Assembly: GCA_025201365.1 (NCBI GenBank)
Contig: JAIXMF010000060.1
Span: 1-50,443, forward strand
From: Syncephalis plumigaleata
Taxonomy: Eukaryota > Zoopagomycota > Zoopagomycetes > Zoopagales > Piptocephalidaceae
DNA: 50,443 nucleotides
Direction of reading: 5' to 3'
Shown piece by piece: positions 21,428-32,702 of this stretch. Each line of letters opens with the position of its first letter. Within the stretch, counting starts at the first letter, position 1. The position numbers and the translations under genes were made by a program. Under the pieces are notes generated by a model. That model was not told the origin of the DNA. It searched no databases and saw nothing but the letters and a program-made list of their open reading frames with translations.

Positions 21428-22504
21428 TCTATTTTACTATTACGAATAAATATATACATATAGAACTTGTCATTTTGACTAAACGATTCAAGGATGCTAC
21501 GTTTATTTTTATTATTATTGCTAATCAGCTGGAAAACCCCGTGCATCATGTACGCACACTTCTGTGACCGTCAAACACTTGAGATTAGGTTGCGTATATC
21601 TACTCTTGTATAACAAATGTCTAGATGGCTCATTCCTCTCGTAAGTATTGTGTAAAATAGAGAACTGTGAAGTAATAATAAACCATACAGTACGATAATT
21701 GCAGCTACCCTGTCAACAATGAAGCGACGTGCATCATCTGAGGGCCAGGCTCATTGTTCGCTCAGTTAGACAAATTGTATTGTTTCAAGCGCATACCACA
21801 TTCCTCAACCCGGCTAAATGAAAAGAGTAAGCGATGTTTCATCACTAATCAAACGGAAACGGAACACTAGACACGTAGAATGTGTCACAACGGCAAATGC
21901 CTGAAACGAAGACATTAGGCGCTGCATATTGAAAGAAACGATCCCGTTGGGGAGATTAGGTGCTTCACATTGTCATTGGCAGTTAGAAGCCTATCCTCGC
22001 CTTCTCTTCACTTGCCGTTTCTCGATTGATATCGTGCAATAAGTGACCTATTGCATCGGAAATGGCAGTGGCCCTGGACAGATTGTAACACTTTCAGAAA
22101 ACATTACCGATGACGGGAGGACAATTTACCATTTCAATAATAGAATGGACGAGCAAACGGTGGTGCTACTCGAGCGGTAGTTACCCGAGCAGTAAGCCAA
22201 ACACAGTTACAGCTTCCACATTGTTGCATCATTACACCTATAAAGTCCTTAGTTTCGATTAACTATCGTGGCAATAGCATGCTAGGCACTATTGCGATCA
22301 ACATTTAAAGCCATCCCACCGAGGAGTATTCCCCGCCTGTCTTTCTTGGCCCTTTATCACGCTCAGCATACTAACAACATCATCGTCGTCAATCCTTCTT
22401 TCCTCAACTACTTTGTGTTTATTCCCTCTAGTCATTTGCAAAAGATATCATCCACTAACGCTGGCGTTAGTACAAACAAAGCAGAAAACAAATCCTCATA
22501 ACGT
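21428..22504. other. 1.1-kb spacer
   Basis: No convincing gene is present. A weak, degenerate match to the dispersed element lies at 21502-21545 just past the subtilase relative (CTAATCAGCTGGAAAACC). A CACCTATAAAG box near 22228-22240 could serve the next gene. Confidence 0.35.
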
Positions 22505-22915
22505 ATGGTTGACATCATCCATTCCCTGCCCGCTTCCTACATGTTGCCTTGCACATTGAACAATCAAGAATCGAATGAAATGAAGGCAATCTACGCTGTC
22601 GAGGATCTTATGGAATCCACTCATACTGCGCGGGTCATAAAGATAAGATGCTACGAACGACCCCAAATCGTACAGGTGAGACCGAGTCATCAGTACTACG
22701 AGGAAGACTGGATGTTCCTTGAGCACTTGAAGACGGACAACGTTGGCATACCGGCACATCAATCGGCTATGCCGAGTCCATTGGAATCACCGCTATTTTC
22801 CGACTCGGATTTCTCGCTTATTCTTCAGGATGCGCTCGAGTCATGTCCGCATATCATGACCAATGGCAATACCATTAAACAAAAAAGACTACGTCGATCG
22901 AGATACGAGTCTTGA
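22505..22915 (+). CDS. hypothetical protein (136 aa)
   Basis: A single exon begins at ATG 22505 and ends TGA. The product is acidic in the middle (YYEEDWMFLEHLKTDN) and basic at the end (KQKRLRRSRYES). Its PSPLESPLFSDSDF stretch looks like a disordered phospho-site region. A pyrimidine-rich leader precedes it. I do not recognise the family. The codon pattern and composition look protein-like, but no domain supports it. Confidence 0.45.
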   Translation: MVDIIHSLPASYMLPCTLNNQESNEMKAIYAVEDLMESTHTARVIKIRCYERPQIVQVRPSHQYYEEDWMFLEHLKTDNVGIPAHQSAMPSPLESPLFSDSDFSLILQDALESCPHIMTNGNTIKQKRLRRSRYES

Positions 22916-23118
22916 CCGAGCAGTAGACTTGTATCTTTTGTTAATTCGATGCTTTCCTCCGTATGTATTCCAATCTGTCGTATCTTATTCTGATGACCAC
23001 GCTGTAACATGATCAAGAAGTGATACTTGATTATACTTGCTACACGTAATAAACAATCCAAACAATAACCAGTAAACACGTTCACTTTGAGTTAATCAAT
23101 ATGTATGTCAGTGTGTCA

Positions 23119-23149
<31 letters not shown>

Positions 23150-23291
23150 TATTTGTAACAATGCAAGGGATGATTGTACAGGCTTTTTCCATCCAATTTG
23201 CGCAGTTAGCATTTTGTCTTTACGAATAAATAATAGTTATGTTAACACTTACAATTACCCTGTATTTTGGGGTGTAAGATAGCGATAACTA
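22916..23291. other. spacer with AT microsatellite and dispersed element copy 5
   Basis: A run of about 14 AT dinucleotides lies at 23119-23146, followed by element copy 5 at 23177-23232. No gene is seen. Confidence 0.5.
23177..23232 (+). repeat. dispersed ~60-bp element, copy 5
   Basis: It reads TACAGGCTTTTTCCATCCAA, then TTTGCGCAGTTAGC, and ends ACGAATAAATA. It lies about 60 bp beyond the stop codon of the small minus-strand gene and shares the TCCAT/ATGGA variant with copy 6. Confidence 0.72.
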
Positions 23292-23598
23292 TCACGGATA
23301 AATTGTTTCCTGTTGTTTGGTTCCTTGTTGTCCTTGTCCTCCTTGTCTTGAATGATTGGAAGCAACGACACTTGGATGAGGGTGTGTTGGAACATCGGTT
23401 CCACTACGAAGGCATTTGGTGATTTGAATGAAATCCAGACGAGCAACCATAACCCCGATTCCACAAGCGATACTCGAGTCCTTTAACTTGCATGTCCTCT
23501 TAATCATTGTTTCGATGTGTGCATCTAATAGAATAATGAGTTAGTATACTGTAATAAATATCAAAGTGTAATGAGGTATACTTACCGTAAGGGAGCAT
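23292..23598 (-). CDS. hypothetical small protein (81 aa), two exons
   Basis: A 13-bp first exon (23598-23586, ATG plus three codons and one base) joins the second exon (23524-23292) across a 61-bp intron with a GTAAGTATAC donor and an ATTAG acceptor. The product starts MLPYDAHIETMIKRTCKLKD, continues with a compact hydrophobic core (ACGIGVMVARLDFIQITKCL) and ends in a polar Gln/Gly-rich tail. I do not recognise it. The small first exon, clean splice sites and the protein-like core support a real gene; there is no domain match. Confidence 0.45.
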
Positions 23599-24320
23599 GA
23601 CAAGTAGTAGGACACTTTCTCATTGATAGTGTGGGAGCTATGGTTGCTCGATTTGCTCAAGCACAATGTGTAGGCGATATACGATAAGGTAGTGTGAGTA
23701 GAGTGTAATAGGGACGATTGAACTGGAAGGTGAAGATAAGTTTATTCAATTCGTACAAAATAGGACCCGTATTTATAGTGGATAATGTAACATTATTCAA
23801 TATTGAACTATGGTGAGTGTTGAAGGGACATGGCTGTAATGCCAACATAGATACCAATCTCATGATGCAGGAGTAATAGGGGATATGTAACAACTAAAAA
23901 TAACGGTTAAAAATATCTGTTACAATCTCATAACAACGTTATGTCTATTATTGTAATCATTATAATAATTGTAACATTGTTATGGATTACGTTTTAGATT
24001 TCCCTTAATCCCATTTCACAATTATTATATTAATGTTAACAATTGTGTAGAGTTATCTATTAATAAACTGCAAATGTTAAAGGATAAATGCGCAAATTGG
24101 ATGGAAAAACCCTGTACTCAAATGATACTCATACATGTTACTGGTAGTAGGGATAGCTCTATTGTCATGTTGACCATGTAGCTCAAATTATAGTATAGCA
24201 TGTGTTCGATTGAATAAAGGAAATCAAAGCATGGCTGAATAGCTGTTGCACATTTCAAAAAGAAAAAAAAGAAAAATCAACTTTGCTCCACTTTAAACAT
24301 CTATCTAGTAACACTTCATC
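23599..24320. other. spacer between small gene and TMA16
   Basis: No gene is supported. It holds an ATAAC/GTTAT-rich patch (23890-24060) with short imperfect inverted repeats, and element copy 6. Confidence 0.4.
24057..24117 (-). repeat. dispersed ~60-bp element, copy 6
   Basis: On the plus strand it reads TTAATAAACTGCAAATG, then TTAAAGGATAAATGCGC, AAATTGGATGGAAAAACC, and ends CTGTACT. Its middle is identical to copy 1. It ends 203 bp before the TMA16 ATG and reads toward that gene. Confidence 0.8.
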
Positions 24321-25347
24321 ATGGTAATTATCATTATTATTATTATGCTTGCATTCCATAGCTACTAACTAATAGCTGCTACTGTCTACTCCACGTATAG
24401 CCCAACAATAGGAAGCACACGCTAAAGAATATAAAGGGCAAACATGTTGCACATCCTTATTCGCGCAAAGCTCATCAAATAACTCGTTCACTATTACGAA
24501 CGGAACGTCTAGGACAAAGAAAGAAGGAGCGCGACACAGGAATAGGACCTATAGGTAAGTTGACAGTTTACTATAAAACACTTACTCTGGCTCTAATTCC
24601 ATTGTCTGTACGGTATTCATTCAGCTGAGCGTTACATATGGTTTGGTGAAATGCTGGCCAACACTAGTAGAACTGTATTATCACATACCGAGCTATTTAG
24701 TCTGGTTGAAATGTAAGTTACTAGTATATAATCACTCAATGGATCAGCAAAGACATGTAATTGGTATTAACGACGACGACGACGACGAGCTAGTTACATG
24801 AAGCGACATGATGATGAAATGGAACGATTACGTAAACAGCGCAAGTACGGTAATCGTCCAAAGTCTGCACGCGAACATCTATTAGCATCGATAATAACTA
24901 GTGAATATAAAGAGTTTTACGGCAATGGCATTGGTAAGTTGACATGACAGTATATTACAACTGCTAATTAACTAATCAATCGATCAATCAATCAATATAC
25001 CATTAGATATACCTGATATAACTAATGAAGCAAATGTAGAACTATTACTGTAAGTGTATTACTATTACTACAACTATTATATAAACTATTTATTCTAATC
25101 GATCAATAATAATGATAATTATCTTCTTAGTGGCTGGAAGGGCGACAAGCAAACAATGAATGAAATACGTAAAATCCGTGTTCATAACCGATTATTGGCA
25201 AAATACGATGCAGCCATTGAAGTAAACGAGTCTGATGCCGAGAACCATGCAGAGTCAACCGAGTCAACCGAGTCAACCGAGACAACAGAGACAACGGAGT
25301 CAATCGAGTCAACAGCCACTGATCGTAATGATATGGTATTGGCATAA
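24321..25347 (+). CDS. TMA16: TMA16-family ribosome biogenesis protein
   Basis: Six exons (24321-24323, 24401-24554, 24625-24712, 24794-24933, 25007-25049, 25131-25347) give 214 residues. TMA16 associates with pre-60S particles. The family core is clear: KHVAHPYSRKAHQITR, RLGQRKKERD, ERYIWFGEML and LLGWKGDKQTMNEIRKIR. Exon 1 is the bare start codon: ATG is followed directly by a GTAATT donor, and exon 2 opens in frame with PNNRKHTLKN. All phases then agree. The last ~45 residues are a Glu/Ser/Thr low-complexity tail built from repeats of TES and TET, absent from the family core and probably a recent repeat expansion. An element copy lies 203 bp upstream. Confidence 0.88.
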
Positions 25348-25779
25348 GCCTTACATTTGTATGCAATAAATTCATTTATATTCTACATGAACTAATGATG
25401 ATGATATCGAGAATGTACATGAAGGCACGTGACTTATTAAGATTAGATGGAGAGTGAGTGAGAATGTTACTAATATGCCGATAGCTGGGGTTAAACCCTT
25501 CTCGGAAAAATGAAAAGGGAGAGAGAAAAAGAAAAAGAAAAAAAGTATTTTGTTATAAATAGTGGGGCAGTTTCGATCCTACTGTTTTTCTAGTGGCAAC
25601 GCGCCAACTTTCTCTTAGCTGTTTTGGTTCCCGTTGTCCACCCACCACCGCGTATTATTCCATTATAACCGACTGACTGACTGACTGACTGTCTGACTGT
25701 TTGTTGATCGATCTATCGACATTCCATCAATCCTTGTATTACCAATCAGCCAGTGCGTTCCTTTCCCTCCTATACAACA
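25348..25779. promoter_or_regulatory. IMPDH promoter and leader
   Basis: This is non-coding DNA between TMA16 and the IMP dehydrogenase gene. A TTATAAATAG box lies at about 25553-25562, roughly 220 bp before the ATG. A tandem GACT array (25671-25700) and a pyrimidine-rich leader follow. Confidence 0.5.
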
Positions 25780-27693
25780 ATGACGACCGAAGGCATACTC
25801 GATTATACCAAGGCCAACGCCTATCTAAAGGATCTTGGCCGTGATGGTCTAGCAGCCAGTGAGCTATTGGACTCGCGGGCCCATGCCGGCATCACCTATA
25901 ACGACTTTCTCATCCTACCCGGTTTCATCAACTTCCCGGCCAGCGAAGTGACGCTTGAAAGCAAGCTAACCAAGAAGATATCGCTCAAGGTGCCATTTGT
26001 GTCAAGTCCCATGGACACGGTGACCGAGGCTAACATGGCCATTACCATGGCATTGCTCGGCGGTATTGGTATGCTGCACAACAACTGCACGATCGAGGAA
26101 CAAGCAGCGATGGTCCGTCAAGTGAAGAAATACGAGAACGGTTTCATTACCGATCCGATAGTGTTAGGCCCCACCAACACTGTGGACGATGTACGTGCCG
26201 CCAAGGAACGTCTAGGCTTTTGTGGTATTCCTATCACGGGTAAGTAATCGAATCTAAGCGAGTGATTTCTTTTCGCGTACTATTGCTTTGTATTGTTTCG
26301 TATACAAAAGTGTGAACCCACGTCATATGATGAGCGATAAACTCCCATTATAATAACTTTCGTTCTTCCGAAGTATGGATGTTTCGTCCAGTGGGGAATA
26401 TCATCTTACTGATGATGACTGGGATATTCTTTTTATCATTATCATTATTGTCATTATTATGATTTATTGATAGAAGAAAATAGTATATCCATATACCATG
26501 GATGTTGCTTACTGTAATGAAATCTGATCATTGTATTAATTTATATGATATAATATGAATATCGATTTCTCTTTTACATAGAAACTGGCAAGTTGAACGG
26601 CAAGCTATTGGGTATTGTGACGGCACGCGACATTCAATTCCTCGAAGATGGCAGCACCAAGTTGGCCGATATTATGACCACCGATTTGGTAACGGCCAAG
26701 AAGGGCGTCACACTCGAGGAGGCCAACCAGATCCTACGTAACAGCAAGAAGGGCAAGCTACCCATTGTGGACAATGACGGCTGCCTAGTGGCTTTGGTTT
26801 CACGTTCCGACTTGTTGAAGAACCAGAACTTCCCTCTTGCTTCCAAGAGTAGCACATCAAAGCAACTCCTCTGTGGTGCGGCAGTTGGTACTCGTGACGA
26901 GGATAAACTACGCATTGCTAAACTGGTGGAAGCCGGTGTTGATGTCATTGTGTTGGATTCCAGCCAGGGCAACTCGACGTTCCAGATCGAAATGATTCGT
27001 CATTGCAAGGCGACTCACCCCGATCTCGAAGTGATAGCCGGTAATGTTGTCACTTGGGAGCAAGCCGCCAATTTGATCGAAGCTGGCGCTGATGCACTAC
27101 GTATTGGTATGGGCAGTGGCAGTATTTGCATCACGCAAGAAGTCATGGCCGTGGGTCGTCCTCAGGCCACCGCTGTTTATCAAGTGGCTCGATTTGCCAA
27201 ACAATTCGGTGTGCCAGTCATCGCCGATGGTGGTATTGGTAATGTCGGCCATATCACTAAGGCGTTGGCACTTGGTGCATCTGCCGTGATGATGGGCAGT
27301 CTGCTAGCAGGTACCACCGAGTCACCCGGTGAATACTTTTACCACGAAGGCAAGCGTTTGAAACGCTATCGCGGTATGGGCTCACTCGATGCAATGGAGC
27401 GTAACAAAGGCGATAGCGGTAGTCAGAAACGCTACTACAGCGAGGATTCCGCCGTTAAAGTCGCTCAAGGTGTAACGGGTGCAGTGGTGGATAAAGGTAG
27501 TATTCGCAAGTTTGTACCATATCTTATTACTGGTCTCCAACACGGATTGCAAGATATTGGCCAGCCATCGTTGGCTCAATTGCAACACGGTGTCGGTGCT
27601 GGTACCGTTCGTTTTGAACGTCGTACCCCTGCTGCTCAGGCGGAAGGTGGTGTCCACGGATTGTACAGCTATGAAAAGCGTCTATTTGCTTAG
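25780..27693 (+). CDS. IMD: inosine-5'-monophosphate dehydrogenase
   Basis: Two exons (25780-26239 and 26582-27693) encode 523 residues. The enzyme oxidises IMP to XMP with NAD+, the committed step of GTP synthesis, as a cytosolic tetramer. The N-terminal part carries [10 protein letters not shown] and the barrel start ([14 protein letters not shown]). Two CBS motifs follow (~115-235; the second near [12 protein letters not shown]). The substrate loop [12 protein letters not shown] has catalytic Cys336. ADGGIGNVG and the [11 protein letters not shown] flap come later. The length is normal for fungal IMPDH. The residue after EVMA is Val where Cys is common, outside the catalytic set. The single intron is 342 bp, several times longer than others in the window, and splits a codon between Thr153 and Glu154. 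Confidence 0.97.
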
Positions 27694-30406
27694 AACTCTT
27701 TTTTGTTTGGATAGAAATGACGACATATATACAACACTCGCTGATAACGATAGATGATATCCGAGTTGTGTGTCTCTATTATCTCTCTCTTACAATACTG
27801 TGTGTACAATGCAATGCTTTATTAAACCACCATGATAACCCCAATCATTAATCATATACATGTTTACGTGTTTGTGCGCGTTTTTTACAATTCATACCTG
27901 CAATGTTCGAACAATGCGTGAATTATACAGGTTTGAAGCCTCAACTAAATATAGAAGACTCATAAGGAGCACCATACCCGTTATTTCTATCTATTCATCT
28001 ATCTATCTCACGTTTGCCTTATGACATACTGTAGTAGCATTGCTGCTTATTATAACCAGTTATTGTTTCAGTAGGTTTTAAATGTGTGCTCGTTCATTTC
28101 TACTGGAATTGCTGAGTTGTACAAAAAAGGAATCTCCATGTTCTTTACATTTGTTTAAATAGTTCAGCTCATGGTCAACATCCGTTAACGGGGAAATACA
28201 TAGCCATTCATCCATTCACAAAACAACGCCTTTTTTCTCTCTTTTTTACTGCTGGCAGCATAGTCTATTCTACCGTTCGTGTTCCACGTGGATCTTCTAC
28301 TACTACTACAACTACTATAACTAGTATCCACCATTTATCCATATCCTATTATTCTTGGTTTTCTCGTTCCTTTTTCGCTCACTTTCCGCTAATACACTTA
28401 CTAATTCAAAGAAGTTACAGTCCGACTCTTCCTCCATCAATCTACCATCTACTAGCTGGAATCGTTATCGACATCAGATTATTAAACGTCAACGTGTAAG
28501 TATTTCATGCTATAGATTGATACAATAGCACCATGTGTAGACAAAGAAGTAGCTTGAGCATTTTTTAATCAATGGCAATGCATTTTCCTCCTTTGTGATT
28601 ATGCCATTCTCTCGTTCTCCTCGTTTGTCCTTCTCTTTGTTCTCTACGAAATACATGTGATTGTGACTAGTGCTTCAATACACATACCCTATTCACTTTA
28701 CATGACAGATGATGCTACTATCATCATCATCATCACCATTATATCGCTATCAATAGTACTATGTTCAAAACTAATTGACTGAATAACTGACTTTACTGAC
28801 TTGACGGCCTTGGCTGTCTCACTGATTAACTAACTAATCGACTGACTGACTGACTAATTGTTTGTTTAACATGGTGGATACCTTTGCACATCGCACAAGT
28901 GGATGCTACTTGACAACAATGTTTTAAACGATATATAACGTTACCACACCAACCTACTCCTTCTTCTGCTTCAATTGCTCCCACTTTTACTTCAAGCATT
29001 TCTACTTTTATCATCTCCTTCCCCTGTAGTGCTTCGTGCATTATCCCTTCCTTGTTCTATCTTGATTGTATTGTTTCGCATATTATTCAGATCATCTGCT
29101 GATCATCTTCCTGTAAAGTGTTCTACGACATCCAAGATGTACGTAAATATGTGAATACATTTGAAAATGCGTGCGTGCATGGGTGAGTTAATGGATGAGT
29201 GTATTGGCATGGCGATTAGACGTGAACAGATGATGCTCGCATACTGGTCTAGTAAAAAGAGCAATGCGCTTTTTTTGTTAGCACATATGACTTGCGACAA
29301 GGAGCGCCGAGAAATGTTTCAACTCACGCCTAGATTAGTCAATGGGACTTGGAGTGAAGTACACGGATGGATTGTTGTCTAACTCATACACGGCACATCC
29401 ACATGCATATGTGTGTGGAACGGCGTGTACTACCATCCAGTTACAATGCCGTTGCTACCACCGCCATCACCATCACCACTATCATTGTCAATTTCTCGCA
29501 CCTCAAAATAGGCATGATGATTATTTATAGTGAGCATGGTATTTGTTGCACTGTCGTTTGAGAATGCGATATTATTGTTCTCTTTGATCTCTCCCTCTTT
29601 CCCTCGTACTCGCTCGTTCTCTCGTTCTTATTCTACTTTGTCCTTGATTATTGGCGGCTGGCCGCTTTCATCACCGTGCGTTCTTTTATTGTATACTGTA
29701 GTGCGTGCGCCTCTTTTATCACTCGTAAATTCCCTCTCTTCTCTTTCCTTTTTTGCTAATTGCACTAGTGTGCGTGTTATTGCTTCTGAGGTGGGTAGTA
29801 TTAGTCCTGCTTACTACTAATGGGGAATAGGGCTCCCAACCATGCTGTGCATGGATATAAGTATACTTCGGTCTTTGAAACTCGTTACATTCTTCTCCTT
29901 ACTTTTCTACGTCCATTTCTATATGATATTGCCACACTTGATGGTCAAACACACTCGAACAACACTCCTTTATTTTCTTTAATGATATCTCTTTTCCACC
30001 ACTATTGACTTTTCACTATATTACGAATCCCTGCCGCAACAATAGCTTGCTTCCTACCTGCTCGTATACTGGCCTATAACAAATATATACCCTATTCAAT
30101 ACCTCTTACTCCTTTTCGTTTACTTGGGTTTTAGGTGTGTGTGTGTGCGTGTGTGTGCGCGTTCATTTGAGGGATTTCTATTTTTTTCGAATGCAACAAC
30201 GAGAGCATTATTGATGAAACTAAGCCTGTATTGCGCAGTCCTCTTGTGTTATCCCTTACATTGATGCGACGATCTATTACTAACATTGTTGTGATTATTG
30301 ATTGTTCTCTTTCTATCTTTCTATAGATATCCGGTGTTACTAATACCATCCTTTTGATACATCATCTTACTACGGTTCGCTTATCATCCATCTCCTATTA
30401 CTCAAC
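27694..30406. other. 2.7-kb pyrimidine-rich spacer
   Basis: No complete gene can be supported. The plus strand is rich in C and T for long stretches (28200-28450, 29560-30130). An exon-like piece at about 28419-28498 is followed by a GTAAGT donor and reads SDSSSINLPSTSWNRYRHQI. A moderately long frame lies at 29161-29382. A GACT array lies near 28838-28855 and a GT-rich array at 30135-30160. It may contain a long spliced leader or a decayed gene. Confidence 0.35.
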
Positions 30407-31192
30407 ATGCAAATGGTGTCATCCTCAATCTTGGCCATCGCTGCCTTTACCGTAATGGCCAGTTCAATGACTGGTGCCATGGCGCAGAAGACAAATAATA
30501 GCAAGTTCTCCGAGAACCTCATGACGGCCACGATCTCAGAGAGTTGCAAACGTGATGCCGGCCAAGTCGATTATACCGCACCCGAGCTAAAGTCATGCTA
30601 CCGCAACTTCGGCATGTACTTCTCCAATGCTCCTCTGATCTGTTCGCCCAACTGTCTTGATGCCAGTATTAAGGCGGCCAAGAAAATATCTCAAAGCTGC
30701 TCGTTGACCGTGGATAACACCAAGGATACGCCGACACATGTCTATCCAACCTGGGCCGATGAAAAGATCGCCAAAGCTGCCTGCACCAAGAATAGCCAGG
30801 GCAAATATTGTCTTGACACTTTCTCGTCAATGGCCGGACAGATTGCTAACTACAAATTGTCCAAGACTCAGCCCGATATAATACAAAAGTACAATTTGGA
30901 TAAGATCGATTGGAAAACAGAGTTGGACTGTGACGGTCCATGTGCTCGTCCCTTCTTTGAGGCAATTGGTGCTGATGCAAAGAAAGTGCCAGTACTCTAC
31001 TGGCAAGGATACACCGATTTCAATGATTATATCGATATCTACGAAGATAAGTGCGGTTTCAAGCGAAGTGAAATGAAAGCCAAGAGTGGTACGCCTACCT
31101 CTGCCGCTGCCCCCAATTCCGCCACACCTAGTTGCACTAAGGCAGCCGCAGCCGCAGCAACAACAACACCATCTACTTCGCATAGTTATTAA
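30407..31192 (+). CDS. secreted cysteine-rich protein (261 aa)
   Basis: A single exon begins at ATG 30407 (a second in-frame ATG lies two codons on). The signal peptide covers ~1-26 and ends TGAMAQ. The mature part has about a dozen cysteines (SESCKR, KSCYR, LICSPNC, KYCLD, LDCDGPC, DKCGF and others), so several disulfides are likely. The last ~40 residues are Ala/Thr/Ser-rich (PTSAAAPNSATPS, then a poly-Ala run), typical of an O-glycosylated stalk. There is no GPI-type hydrophobic tail. I do not recognise a named domain; it looks like a secreted or wall-linked protein. Confidence 0.72.
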   Translation: MQMVSSSILAIAAFTVMASSMTGAMAQKTNNSKFSENLMTATISESCKRDAGQVDYTAPELKSCYRNFGMYFSNAPLICSPNCLDASIKAAKKISQSCSLTVDNTKDTPTHVYPTWADEKIAKAACTKNSQGKYCLDTFSSMAGQIANYKLSKTQPDIIQKYNLDKIDWKTELDCDGPCARPFFEAIGADAKKVPVLYWQGYTDFNDYIDIYEDKCGFKRSEMKAKSGTPTSAAAPNSATPSCTKAAAAAATTTPSTSHSY

Positions 31193-31337
31193 TAAATCAG
31201 ATTTATTTGGTATTAATTGTTGTAATTTGTACAATAATTGTGCTGGTATACATTATGTGAGCTTTCATTAGGAAGTTCAGAGGTTAATTTGATACTTGCA
31301 TCGTTTCCTGTAGAATGTAATGCCTACATTCAGAGAG

Positions 31338-32702
31338 CTATGCGTCAATAATCGATCGATATACGCTTGAATGACTGAATGTTAGCGTACCATAAAAAGC
31401 AAATGCAGTTGCTAAAACCATATATGCTGTATTGGTAGTAATCGATGCTACCATAAAGCTTCGATATCTAAATTGATGATCGTAAGTGAACCACGACGCC
31501 ATGTTAATGCTGTATATTATGGCGTAGATAGCACAAGTGCCGCAGGCAACCAAGGAGATCACGACTGGCCTATTATATCCTTGTATGGAAGCAACCAATG
31601 AGCCCCTAGACTAGCGTTAGTCGAATGGTAAGCGTAGAATATGGATGAATCTAGTTACCAACGCAAAACTAAGAAGATAGGCGAAATTACCAATACGCAT
31701 AATTATGCTATTTAGAAAGGGCATATTGATTGTGCAGAATTCCATGCATTTAACTATCGGATAGATGATCGGTTAGACTTGGTTCATCATTGCACCGATG
31801 GATTGACGCGTCACTTACAGATATTTGCTATGATTGCCAGTATGAACGGAGCTAGTGCTGGCTCTATCCTTAATTTCCGTGTGCATACCAAGTATCCCAG
31901 TAGGATGAGAGTGTACACGAGGATAAAGATACTAAAGGCAAGTATAATAGTATACCAAATCATATACTGTGATATGAATATACCCTCGTTCACAGTAATG
32001 AACGCTAAAATGATCAGATCAGTACTGGTGGGCATGTTTGCTATTAACGCTTACATTGAGCCATTATTGCCTCGGTTGGATTGGATGCGTTCATAGCTTG
32101 TACTATATCATCGCTATATTTGCTGGTTATTACCACGTTAAATGATTCATCGTTTGCCTTTTTAATGGTATTTATCGGTACATTCCCTCGTGATAAATAG
32201 GCGAATCCTGATGGGTGCGGATAATGTTGATCGTTCCTTAACATGTTGTCAAATGTCGTTGCCGACTCGATTACCTATGCCATGCTCGATTAGATCTCAT
32301 CTATTGCAATGTGCGAATATCAATTGAACCTACCTCGGCAAGCGATTGACATCCAGCGGCTATCGCATCGTCTTCCATGCCAACAATAATCATATTCGAG
32401 TAGGTATCTCGTGTATTATACGTGTTGGGCCATGGTTTTGTTGCATTGTTCACGGTCAGTTGACAGGACAAACCATTATTTTCGATGAATTTGATAAATA
32501 CCAACACGCCACGGATACGATATGGTGTAGGAATATCAGGATATGCCGGATATGTAAAAAGGATATGTTTTTTACCATTAATGGTAAATCTAAGATTGGA
32601 CCGACTCGGTGTTGCCTCGACCATGCGCGGCATCAAACAAATAATCAAATAACAAACTAGTAATAGGCACGATGCTCTTAGTGCCTGCACTGTAGGGAAC
32701 AT
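31338..32702 (-). CDS. multi-pass membrane protein with extracellular N-terminal domain
   Basis: Five exons on the minus strand (32702-32334, 32274-32055, 32004-31819, 31753-31659, 31610-31338) join in phase into 380 residues. The N-terminus (MFPTVQALRASCLLLVCYLI) is a signal peptide or anchor. About 150 polar residues follow with Asn-glycosylation sites and paired cysteines (GLSCQLTVNNAT, AAGCQSLAEV), then SFNVVITSKYSDD, reminiscent of a periplasmic-binding or PA-like ectodomain. Then come at least five hydrophobic helices: IIWYTIILAF-type (31900s), IEPALAPFILAII, IIMRIGNFAYLLSF, VVISLVACGTCAIYAII and SITTNTAYMVLATAFAFYG. The layout resembles a receptor with a ligand-binding ectodomain, but I cannot name the family. 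Introns are 48-65 bp. Confidence 0.68.

Noticed and set aside
21502-21545. Possible eighth copy of the dispersed element
   Set aside because: Only the CTAATC..CTGGAAAACC core matches; the middle block is missing, so it is not counted as a clear copy.
29161-29382. 73-codon frame in the pyrimidine-rich spacer
   Set aside because: No splice context, signal or family resemblance; its length is within chance for this region.
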